In this document: piece by piece, positions 7,639 to 14,748 of the stretch
How positions within the stretch are numbered: position 1 is the stretch's first letter
Layout of the letters: every line of letters starts with the position of its first letter
From: Planctomycetaceae bacterium
GTDB lineage: Bacteria; Planctomycetota; Planctomycetia; Pirellulales; Pirellulaceae
Direction: 5' to 3'
Length of the DNA: 22,456 bases
Assembly (NCBI GenBank): GCA_020638975.1
Contig: JACKHN010000053.1
Location: 1-22,456 of the forward strand
Position numbers and translations under genes: made by a program
Notes under the pieces: generated by a model
Database searches by the model: none
Told to the model about the DNA's origin: nothing
Seen by the model: only the letters and a program-made list of their open reading frames with translations

Positions 7639-10440
7639 ATGGAACAATCTGTTATCGCACGCACGAAATCACGACTTCGAGCGTGTTGCCTCATGGCGGC
7701 TGGGTTGTTAGTTCTGCTACCGCCGCATGCCCAATCTCAACCACCGAGTGTTTTACGAGCCGACGATGCCGGCTATCGTCAGACGGTCTTACCGTTTTTC
7801 AAGCAACACTGCTTGAGTTGCCACGGCCCTGATGATCAGCAAGCTGATCTGCGAGTTGACCAACACTTGCCGAATGACTTCCTTGATCTGGTGACAAAGG
7901 GAAAGTGGGGCGAAGTCGTTAATGTCCTGAATAGCCACGAGATGCCACCGGAAGACGAACCACAGCCAAAGCCTGAGGAAGTTGCGAAGGTCGTTGATTG
8001 GATCACGCAGCAGATGGTTAATGCCGAGTTGCATCGACGCGATTCGGCGATCGTCGTGCGGCGGATGAATCGTGCTGAGTATCGCAACACAATTCGCGAT
8101 CTGATCGGGATCAACTTCGACGCCGCCGGATTCCCGCAAGATCCGCCCACCGGTGGCTTTGACAACAACGGTGGTGCTCTGACTGTTTCGCCAATGCATC
8201 TGGAGCTTTACTTCAACGCCGCGCGCAAGATCCTTGATCAGGCATTGGTCGAAGGCGAACAGCCGCCAAGCTTGAAGTGGCGATTCGAGCCAGATTCAGG
8301 CGACTCGGATTCAAACCGAGTTGTCTACGACGGACAACGAGTCATCGTGAATGGCGGTAAGAGTCGTGTCGAAGGTGACTTCAAGGTGATGCATCATGAG
8401 AGCTGGGATCGAAATCTCAATGCTCGCGACTTTGCCTTACCCCACGAAGGCGATTATGTCATTCGTATTCGAGCGGGCGGGAAAGTGCCGACCCGCGACG
8501 CCGTCGTTAAAACGGCGGACAAGTACCTGCTGGAACGCATGCAGCGCGAACTTGAAAAGAATCCAGACCGCGAGCGATGGGAACGGCCTCGCTACGAGAA
8601 CGACCTGGAACACTTCAAGACGGATCGCATGTACGACTACGGGCCACCTCGACTCAAATTGATTCTGAATCTCGGCGGACAGCCACGTGTTTTGGCTGAG
8701 TTCGACGTTCCGGCTCCGGTGAGCGAACCTGGGATTTACGAAGTGCCGTGTCGATTCACGACGCAGAAGGCAGGGATTACCGTCGACTATGCCTATTCGA
8801 TCCCGAAGGAATTGGAGAACTTCTGGTTTCAGACCGGCGACGATTTTGCTCGGCCCGAGCTGTGGGTCGATTGGTTCGAGATTGAAGGACCGCAGTACGA
8901 TGCTTGGCCGCCGACGAGCCACACGAACATCTTGTTCGACTCGCCATTGCGTGAGCAAGACGAGCGAGCTTATGCACGAGAAGTCATCCAGCGGTTCATG
9001 CGTCGAGCCTATCGACGTCTGATCGCGGATAGCGAGGTCGACGAGAAACTGCGGCTCTACGATATGGTCCGCAAAGACGCACCGTCGTTTGTGCAAGCGA
9101 TTAAGAATCCGCTGATCGCAGTCCTTGTCTCGCCCCACTTCCTGTATTTGGCCGAACCGCCATCGGACGAGGTCGCGGCCAAATCGTCCATCGCAGCTGG
9201 CGATGATTCAGACGCCTTTCATGTCTTCACCGACAATCGCGGGCGTAAGCTGCGAGCGAAAGTATTAAGTACGGTCGACGCCAACGTGACGATCGAGCGC
9301 GAAGACGGTAAGCAGTTCACTGTACCCGTTAACGTCTTCTCCGCTGAGGACCAAGCGTTCGTTCGCAATATCTCAAGGGCTTCACACGACGTTGGCCACC
9401 CGCTGAACGACTTTCAGTTGGCCAGCCGCCTGTCGTATTTCTTGTGGAGCAGTATGCCGGATGAAGAGTTGTTCCAGCTTGCCGAGCAGGGAGAGTTGAC
9501 GAACGAACGGACGCTTGTCGCTCAAGTCGAACGAATGCTCGCAGACCCCAAATCGGATGCCTTTGTTGAGAACTTTGCGGGCCAGTGGTTGGGGCTTCGC
9601 GAAGTCGGAGCGAATCCACCCGCGGCAGATCTCTATCCGCGATACGATCGCCATTTGGAATTGTCGATTGTCGACGAGTCCAAAGCGTTCTTTCGAGAGA
9701 TCTTACAAAACGACCTGAGCGTGATGAACTTCGTATCGTCCGAGTTCGTCGTGATTAACGAACGCCTGGGCCGTTTTTACGGTATCCCCGGCGTGAAGGG
9801 AGATCACTTTCGTCGTGTGAACGTGCCCGCAGGAGTTCATCGCGGCGGCATCGTCACGCAGGCCTCGATCTTGTCAACGACGTCGAACGGAACACGCACG
9901 TCACCGGTGAAACGCGGCACCTGGATCATGAAGAATGTCTTGGGAATTGACCCAGGCTTGCCAGTTGCCAACGCGGGCGAGATCGCTCCGAAAGTGCCCG
10001 GTATCGACAAGGCTACCGTCCGGCAACGACTGGAGATTCATCGCCAACTGCCACAGTGTGCCCGCTGCCACAACAAAATCGATCCGCTCGGTTTCGCGCT
10101 CGAGAATTTCAACGCGGCTGGCGAGTGGCGAGATCGCGAAGGGTTTGGGTACAAAGGGCGTATAGGCCAAAGTGATCCGTTGATCGACGCTTCGTCGAAG
10201 TTGCTGGATGGCACTGAGATTGTTGGCGTCGATGGCCTGCGAGATGCTTTAATGGACCGGCAGGAGCTGTTTTTGAATTGCCTCGCCAGCAAGATGTTAA
10301 CGTATGCACTGGGTCGAGAACTTGGAATCGCGGATCGCGTTCACGTCGACGCTGCGGTTCGGTATCTGAAGGATAATGGCGACACGTTGAAATCGTTGGT
10401 GACGTATGTTGTTACCTCCGAACCGTTCAGGAGGAAATGA
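7639..10440 (+). CDS. DUF1592-family planctomycete cytochrome c protein with SHD1-like insert
   Basis: About 933 residues. A signal peptide lies at about 1-33 (basic start, then LMAAGLLVLLPPHAQSQ). A cytochrome c domain has CLSCH at 58-62 and a likely distal Met in EMPPE (102). DUF1587 follows (about 138-205), with RRMNRAEYRNTIRDLIGI. Then come a long beta-rich part, a DUF1595-like helical block (about 434-500), DUF1592, DUF1588 with a second CARCH at 807-811, and DUF1585 at the end (about 855-930). Inside the DUF1592 region, residues about 528-578 read like an SLA1-homology-1 (SHD1) domain: FTDNRGRKLRAKV, then EDGKQFTVPVN and SAEDQAFV. The ATG at 7615 is an alternative start that would overlap the nucleotidyltransferase; neither start has a clear Shine-Dalgarno. 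The natural partner, DUF1552, follows but is separated by an inserted gene. Function is unproven; an envelope redox role is likely. Confidence 0.9.
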   Translation: MEQSVIARTKSRLRACCLMAAGLLVLLPPHAQSQPPSVLRADDAGYRQTVLPFFKQHCLSCHGPDDQQADLRVDQHLPNDFLDLVTKGKWGEVVNVLNSHEMPPEDEPQPKPEEVAKVVDWITQQMVNAELHRRDSAIVVRRMNRAEYRNTIRDLIGINFDAAGFPQDPPTGGFDNNGGALTVSPMHLELYFNAARKILDQALVEGEQPPSLKWRFEPDSGDSDSNRVVYDGQRVIVNGGKSRVEGDFKVMHHESWDRNLNARDFALPHEGDYVIRIRAGGKVPTRDAVVKTADKYLLERMQRELEKNPDRERWERPRYENDLEHFKTDRMYDYGPPRLKLILNLGGQPRVLAEFDVPAPVSEPGIYEVPCRFTTQKAGITVDYAYSIPKELENFWFQTGDDFARPELWVDWFEIEGPQYDAWPPTSHTNILFDSPLREQDERAYAREVIQRFMRRAYRRLIADSEVDEKLRLYDMVRKDAPSFVQAIKNPLIAVLVSPHFLYLAEPPSDEVAAKSSIAAGDDSDAFHVFTDNRGRKLRAKVLSTVDANVTIEREDGKQFTVPVNVFSAEDQAFVRNISRASHDVGHPLNDFQLASRLSYFLWSSMPDEELFQLAEQGELTNERTLVAQVERMLADPKSDAFVENFAGQWLGLREVGANPPAADLYPRYDRHLELSIVDESKAFFREILQNDLSVMNFVSSEFVVINERLGRFYGIPGVKGDHFRRVNVPAGVHRGGIVTQASILSTTSNGTRTSPVKRGTWIMKNVLGIDPGLPVANAGEIAPKVPGIDKATVRQRLEIHRQLPQCARCHNKIDPLGFALENFNAAGEWRDREGFGYKGRIGQSDPLIDASSKLLDGTEIVGVDGLRDALMDRQELFLNCLASKMLTYALGRELGIADRVHVDAAVRYLKDNGDTLKSLVTYVVTSEPFRRK

Positions 10441-10449
10441 CGAATGAGT

Positions 10450-10477
10450 AAGTACCCAATGACGAAGGAATGACGAA
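10450..10477 (+). repeat. Left arm of 28-bp inverted repeat
   Basis: This arm begins AAGTACCCAATG and contains two AATGACGAA units (10458-10466 and 10469-10477). It matches the reverse complement of 10861-10888 at 26 of 28 positions. A third AATGACGAA lies just outside at 10436-10444, overlapping the stop codon of the DUF1592 gene. Confidence 0.9.
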
Positions 10478-10498
10478 GATCAAATGTCGAAGGAAGAA

Positions 10499-10861
10499 CT
10501 AACTGCGATAGATTTTGGCGAAGATCAGGTGGAGTTCTTTGGCTTCTTGCCACAAGGGCTTGGCCGCTTCTCTGAGTTCGGGAACTGCCCGCACAATCAT
10601 TCGCACGAAGAACTTTGTTTCACGGGCTTCGCGTTTACAGATACTGATCTTATGACGGAAGTCCTTCTTCGAAACGGCGTCGTCGGCCTCGCAGTAGTTT
10701 GCTCCAACACTCGTCCCTGCTCCAACAACTTGATCAATCAAACGGTTCGTCAGCGGGCCTTTCGGAATCTTCTTTGCAAAATCAATCACAGCTTCACCAA
10801 ACTGCGCCGTCCGCTCTTCCAAATCGAAAGGCTTGCCACTCCCGGTTTCGTCATTAGCCAT
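10499..10861 (-). CDS. Four-helix-bundle protein (S23/IVP family)
   Basis: A 120-residue cytoplasmic protein with the signature of the S23 ribosomal / 23S rRNA intervening-sequence protein family (four-helix bundle, related to Avd of diversity-generating retroelements). Helix 2 has RLIDQVVGAGTSVGANYCEA (about 40-59), then a Ser-x-x-DF turn (SKKDF), then a helix with KREARETKFFVRMI. The length matches the family's usual 115-125 residues. Such proteins form pentameric barrels; their cellular role outside retroelements is unknown. The gene is not inside a 23S rRNA gene here. Instead it sits antisense between two operon partners and is framed by inverted repeats. The start ATG lies at the edge of the right repeat, and the first codons (MANDE) are themselves encoded by a copy of the AATGACGAA unit. 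Confidence 0.85.
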   Translation of the reverse strand: MANDETGSGKPFDLEERTAQFGEAVIDFAKKIPKGPLTNRLIDQVVGAGTSVGANYCEADDAVSKKDFRHKISICKREARETKFFVRMIVRAVPELREAAKPLWQEAKELHLIFAKIYRS

Positions 10862-10888
10862 TCGTCATTCTTTCGCCATTGGGTACTT
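10861..10888 (-). repeat. Right arm of 28-bp inverted repeat
   Basis: The reverse complement of this arm pairs with 10450-10477, with two mismatches. It contains TTCGTCATT at 10861-10869 and a variant, TTCGCCATT, at 10872-10880. Further copies lie at 10887-10895 on the outer side and at 10847-10855 inside the coding start of the four-helix-bundle gene. The arm lies 30 bases upstream of the DUF1552 start codon. Confidence 0.9.
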
Positions 10889-10917
10889 CGTCATTCCAGA
10901 TTGTAAGGCCTACGCCC

Positions 10918-12255
10918 ATGAGAAAACCACCACTTCTCTCTCGTCGTCACGTTCTCCGTGGCCTCGGCGCAGCTCTCAGCTTGCCGCTGCTGGATGCAAT
11001 GTTGCCGCATGCGTTCGCCCGGTCGTCGACCTACGAACCGCTCAGGTCATCGCTGAGTGTTCAGCCGCGAATGATTTGTTGTTACGTACCTAACGGCGTC
11101 AATATCATGGAGTGGGTGCCGGAGAACTCTGGCAAGGACTACGCGTTGTCGAAGTCGCTTGAGACGTTGCAGGATTTGCGGAATGAGTTCACCGTAATCT
11201 CCGGCATCGGACATCCAGCCTCGAAGGGTGGTCACAGCGGCGCGGATACTTGGTTGACTGGTGCCGATTTGCAAGCGGTGCCGGGCAGCGACTATACGAA
11301 TTCGATTTCTGCGGATCAGGTGGTTGCGGAAGTGCATGGCAAGCACACTCGCTTTCCGTCGTTACAACTCTCCGATTCATCAGGGACTGGTTCGGCAGGA
11401 CACAGTCATACGCTGTCTTTCGATCGAAGCGGCACACCCGTTCCGGCGGAGGATTCGCCGCGACGATTGTTCGAGCGGCTGTTTGTTCCCGAGAGTGCCG
11501 GCGATCGCGAGGCGACTTTGCGGCGATACGCCGAAAAAAAGTCGATCTTGGACAGCGTGTTGAATGAGGCAAACGTGTTGCATCGGCGACTCGGAAAGAA
11601 GGACCAAGAGAAGTTCGACCAGTATCTGTCGTCGGTACGTGAGACGGAACAGCGACTCGAACGACTCGAAGAGTGGATCGATATTCCAAAGCCTGAGATA
11701 GACGCGAAGGGGTTGCAACTCGAAAGCCAACCTCACAACGCGCATGATCGACCGATGTGGATCGACGTCATGATGGAGTTGTCGTACCTGGCATTCGTCA
11801 CCGATACGACTCGCGTTATTACCTACGAATGGTCGCGCGAAGCGGGGGGCTACGGCGGTGGTGGCGAGAACCATCACGAATTGTCTCATCACGGCGGTGA
11901 CGCAGGTATGCTGCAAAAGCTCGGTGTGATCGATCGCTTCCACCTCAGCCAACTCGCTCGATTCATGCGATTCCTGAAGGCGACTCAGGATGGCGAAGGC
12001 AACATGCTCGACCACACACTGATCCTGTTCGGTTCCGGCATGAACAGCGGCAAAGGCGGTGATCATTCGCCCAAGAACCTTCCATTGCTTACAGCGGGTG
12101 GACGCCGGCTCGGTTTCAAGCACGGCCAACACCTTGCCTTCGACGAGAACGATCATCCGCCGATGTCGAATGTGTTGCTCACGATGATTCAAAAGATGGG
12201 CGTCGAAACGGATTCCTTCCGCGACGCATCAGGTACACTCAACGGTTTGGTCTAA
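10918..12255 (+). CDS. DUF1552 domain-containing Tat-exported protein
   Basis: About 445 residues. The start at 10918 puts a twin-arginine signal at the N-terminus: SRRHVLRGLG followed by the hydrophobic AALSLPLLDAML and an Ala-rich end (HAFARSS). DUF1552 proteins are planctomycete/verrucomicrobial exported proteins distantly like DUF1501 and are nearly always encoded directly after a DUF1592-type cytochrome. Recognisable blocks are MICCYVPNGVNIMEWVP (an early family signature), FTVISGIGHPASKGGHSGADTWLTG, HHELSHHGGD and the late LILFGSGMNSGKGGDHSPKNLP. The many His and Asp residues could ligate metal, but no enzyme activity is established. The open frame could begin at 10879, inside the repeat, which I reject because it would bury the Tat signal. 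A weak AAGG lies 10 bases before the ATG. Its own promoter may have been altered by the upstream insertion. Confidence 0.9.
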   Translation: MRKPPLLSRRHVLRGLGAALSLPLLDAMLPHAFARSSTYEPLRSSLSVQPRMICCYVPNGVNIMEWVPENSGKDYALSKSLETLQDLRNEFTVISGIGHPASKGGHSGADTWLTGADLQAVPGSDYTNSISADQVVAEVHGKHTRFPSLQLSDSSGTGSAGHSHTLSFDRSGTPVPAEDSPRRLFERLFVPESAGDREATLRRYAEKKSILDSVLNEANVLHRRLGKKDQEKFDQYLSSVRETEQRLERLEEWIDIPKPEIDAKGLQLESQPHNAHDRPMWIDVMMELSYLAFVTDTTRVITYEWSREAGGYGGGGENHHELSHHGGDAGMLQKLGVIDRFHLSQLARFMRFLKATQDGEGNMLDHTLILFGSGMNSGKGGDHSPKNLPLLTAGGRRLGFKHGQHLAFDENDHPPMSNVLLTMIQKMGVETDSFRDASGTLNGLV

Positions 12256-12270
12256 ACAGGAACGAGAACG

Positions 12271-13158
12271 ATGAGAACAATCTTGGTCGCCATGTCGGCA
12301 TTGGTTTTCGTGACTGCCGTGTCATCAGCCGAACCGGATGTAGCCGCGCTGCAACACATCGGCGCAGAGATCAAGCAAGCGGGCGGCATGATCATTGAAC
12401 TGAAAGCAAACTGCGACAAGTTCGGGGAAGCGGAATATAAACTGATCGGTCACGTGACAACCTTGAAGTCGCTCTCCTTGAGTGGACGAGCCTTTCGCGA
12501 CGAGGATCTTGCTGCGCTGTCTGGACTGACGGAGTTGGAATCGATCTTGCTTAACGGCACGGAGCTAAGCGACGATGGCTATCGGCACTTTGCCGCGTTT
12601 CAGCAACTGAAGCGGCTTTCACTGTTTCACCCTTCGCGAGACTGCAAGGATTTCTCAGGCGCAGGACTCGCTCATTTAAAGGTCCTGCCAAAGTTGGAAC
12701 GACTCACGTTCGCTGGTGCTACCGCCGGCGATGAGGCATTTGAGGCAGTCGGTCAGCTCACGCAATTGAAAGAGTTTTCCGAGTGGCATAATTGGGAATC
12801 GCCCGAAGCGATCAAACACTTACTCAAGCTGCCGAACATTACGGCACTGAAAATCGGCCAGCGACTCCCCGCACGCGGTCGTCCGCTCACCCCAAGCTTT
12901 GATGACGCCACGCTATCGATCATCGCCCAGATGAAGTCACTTGAACGACTTGACCTTCAAGAGGCAAAGTTAAGTTACGAAGCTCTCGCCCAACTCGGTA
13001 AGTTGCCGAAACTCCGCGAGTTGAAGGCCAAATGGGTCGACACGCCGCCACAAGACATTGAACGCCTGCGTCAGCAGCTACCCACGGTGAAGGTCGAGTG
13101 GGAACCCCTTACGGACGCGGATCGAGACACCTTCCTCGTCAATAAGCTTAAGCTGTAA
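12271..13158 (+). CDS. Secreted leucine-rich-repeat protein
   Basis: A 295-residue protein with a clear signal peptide (about 1-20, ILVAMSALVFVTAVSSA). The mature part has irregular leucine-rich repeats of the ribonuclease-inhibitor-like type common in planctomycetes. Units include LKSLSLSGRAFRDEDLAAL, LESILLNGTELSDDGYRHF, LERLTFAGATAGDEAFEAV and LERLDLQEAKLSYEALAQL, roughly one every 24-26 residues. This fold usually mediates protein binding; no catalytic motif is visible. It starts 15 bases after the DUF1552 stop, with AGG about ten bases before the ATG, so it is probably the third gene of the DUF1592-DUF1552 operon and may act with them outside the cytoplasm. The binding partner is unknown. 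Confidence is high for a real, exported protein and moderate for the repeat class. Confidence 0.85.
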   Translation: MRTILVAMSALVFVTAVSSAEPDVAALQHIGAEIKQAGGMIIELKANCDKFGEAEYKLIGHVTTLKSLSLSGRAFRDEDLAALSGLTELESILLNGTELSDDGYRHFAAFQQLKRLSLFHPSRDCKDFSGAGLAHLKVLPKLERLTFAGATAGDEAFEAVGQLTQLKEFSEWHNWESPEAIKHLLKLPNITALKIGQRLPARGRPLTPSFDDATLSIIAQMKSLERLDLQEAKLSYEALAQLGKLPKLRELKAKWVDTPPQDIERLRQQLPTVKVEWEPLTDADRDTFLVNKLKL

Positions 13159-13244
13159 CGTTCCTGGTCGGTGACTTAAAGCCCGATAGGCCGCCGTTGT
13201 CGCTGAGTGGAAACGTCCAACACACTGTTCCGAGTGGGAAGATC

Positions 13245-14510
13245 ATGCCAGCTTCGTTCAGCAATTTCGCATCATCGGTGACGGCAGAGACCGCCTTCAC
13301 AGTTCTCGCGGCAGCGAAGCGATTAATCGCCGCAGGAAAAGATATCATTGAGTTGGAGATAGGCGACAGTCCTTTTTCCACTCCGGCACCCGCAGTCGAG
13401 GCGGGCATTCAAGCAATTCGTGATGGCCGCACCCACTACGGCCCCTCGGTCGGTATACCAGAGTTTCGCGAAGCGGCGGCAGAATACGTGAACCGCGAGT
13501 ACGAATTGTCTGTCGCGTCCGAGAATGTCATTGCCGGACCGGGTGCCAAGAACTTCGAGCAACTGTTCTGCGAAGCCTTTCTAAATCCCGGCGATGGCGT
13601 GTTGGTATTCAGTCCACATTTCCCTACCTATCCGCCAAACATCGCGCGCCGGGGCGGACGCATGGTACTTTCTGCCTTGAAGCATGCACATGACTTTCGG
13701 CCAAACTTGGACGACGTACGAAGGTTCCTCGAGGAAGATCCGAGCCCGAAAGCGATCTTCTTAAACTCGCCGCACAACCCAACCGGCGGGATTACGTTGC
13801 TCGAAGACTTGGCAGCGCTGGCCGAGATCGTTCGCGAACGAGACATCGCCGTCTTTAGCGACGAGCCCTACGATCGAATGGTCTGGAACGGACGCCATCA
13901 TTCGTTGTTAGCGCAGCCGGGGATGATCGACCAAACGGTCGCTGCTTACACGTTTAGCAAATCGTTCAGTATGAGCGGTTGGCGGCTGGGCTTTGCGGTG
14001 AGTAATACAAAGACCATTGAGATGCTCGGCAAGCTGACCAACACGGCGCTTTCGTGCGTTCCGCCTTTCACGCAACTGGCGGGAGCGGCGGCAATGCGAG
14101 AAGGGTGCGACGAACGCGATCGACAGATGAACGAATTTGGGCGGAAGGTGAAACAATTGGTGGACGAGTTGAATCAGGTCGAAGGCGTCTCTTGCTTGAT
14201 GCCCGGCGGAAGCTTTTACGCGTTCCCGTCCGTCGCGCCGATTTGCAACCGGCTAGGAATCACGTCACACGGATTGGCGATGTACCTGCTTGAAGGCGCG
14301 GACGACGCGCGCGGCGTGGCGTGCTTGGGAGGCGAATGCTTCGGGGAGGCAGGCGCGGGATTTCTGCGGCTCAGTTGCGCCGAACCCGATCATCGATTAA
14401 GCGCAGCCGTTTCGTTCATTGCTGGGGCGATAAAGCAATCGTCCCGAGTCGAATCGTATCTAACAACTCATGTCGCTTATCGGCTCGCTACGCCGTACGC
14501 ATTCGCATGA
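13245..14510 (+). CDS. PLP-dependent class I/II aminotransferase
   Basis: About 421 residues, cytoplasmic, of the fold-type I aminotransferase family. The PLP-binding Schiff-base lysine is K239 in SKSFSMSGWRLG. Further family marks are NSPHNPTGG (174-182, cofactor-ring Asn), SDEPYD (205-210, Asp/Tyr contacts to PLP), THYGPSVGIPEFREA (63-77) and a C-terminal FLRLSCAEPDH with the substrate-carboxylate Arg. The substrate is not clear; aspartate/alanine aminotransferase-like is the best guess. The frame is open from a TTG at 13197, but I chose the ATG at 13245, which has GGGAAG upstream and starts just before the conserved N-terminal helix. The last 20 or so residues after FIAGAIK extend past the family core. 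The gene is 86 bases from the LRR gene, so it may or may not share its transcript. Confidence 0.88.
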   Translation: MPASFSNFASSVTAETAFTVLAAAKRLIAAGKDIIELEIGDSPFSTPAPAVEAGIQAIRDGRTHYGPSVGIPEFREAAAEYVNREYELSVASENVIAGPGAKNFEQLFCEAFLNPGDGVLVFSPHFPTYPPNIARRGGRMVLSALKHAHDFRPNLDDVRRFLEEDPSPKAIFLNSPHNPTGGITLLEDLAALAEIVRERDIAVFSDEPYDRMVWNGRHHSLLAQPGMIDQTVAAYTFSKSFSMSGWRLGFAVSNTKTIEMLGKLTNTALSCVPPFTQLAGAAAMREGCDERDRQMNEFGRKVKQLVDELNQVEGVSCLMPGGSFYAFPSVAPICNRLGITSHGLAMYLLEGADDARGVACLGGECFGEAGAGFLRLSCAEPDHRLSAAVSFIAGAIKQSSRVESYLTTHVAYRLATPYAFA

Positions 14511-14734
14511 AAACGTCTACGATTTCGCACACTCTCGATCAGACTCGCACACCGATACCGAGCCGCCCCTTCGGTCACGCTTGCCAACGACCTACAATGC
14601 ATCTGCGAGGTGCGTCTCGTGGCACGCTCAACGAACTGCGAGGAGGCAGAAGCAGGAACATCGCCGATGGCCTCTGATTTGCGGCGTTGTGCTCTGCCGG
14701 TTTTGTTGACACGATTCACCTGCACATCCCATTG

Positions 14735-14740
14735 AAGGAG
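14735..14740 (+). promoter_or_regulatory. Strong Shine-Dalgarno of the cytochrome c peroxidase gene
   Basis: AAGGAG lies eight bases before the ATG at 14749. It is the best ribosome binding site in the window, where most genes have weak or no such site. The preceding 224 bases after the aminotransferase stop show no gene or clear terminator. Confidence 0.7.
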
Positions 14741-14748
14741 ATACCACG

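Larger units (their letters stand above)
10436..10897. mobile_element. Candidate inverted-repeat-flanked insertion carrying a four-helix-bundle gene
   Basis: This 460-bp segment splits the DUF1592 and DUF1552 genes, which normally form one unit. It is bounded by inverted repeats made of the 9-mer AATGACGAA. It holds a single gene, in the opposite orientation to its neighbours, and no transposase. The outer limits are set by the outermost 9-mers; the left one overlaps the DUF1592 stop codon. No target-site duplication was evident by eye. Mobility is inference from the repeats, orientation and operon interruption. Confidence 0.45.

Noticed and set aside
8437..9138. A 233-codon minus-strand open frame inside the DUF1592 gene.
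   Set aside because: Shadow of the plus-strand codons; no motif or ribosome binding site.
10436..10897. The repeated AATGACGAA units as a CRISPR array.
   Set aside because: The units are only 9 bases, irregularly spaced, in opposite orientations and flank a gene; there are no spacers or cas genes.
11380..12192. A 270-codon minus-strand open frame inside the DUF1552 gene.
   Set aside because: No domain, His/Arg-rich shadow composition, and the plus-strand gene is secure.
14706..14711. TTGACA as a -35 box for the peroxidase gene.
   Set aside because: No -10-like hexamer lies 16-18 bases downstream; that region is CCATTG, and the Shine-Dalgarno follows at once.
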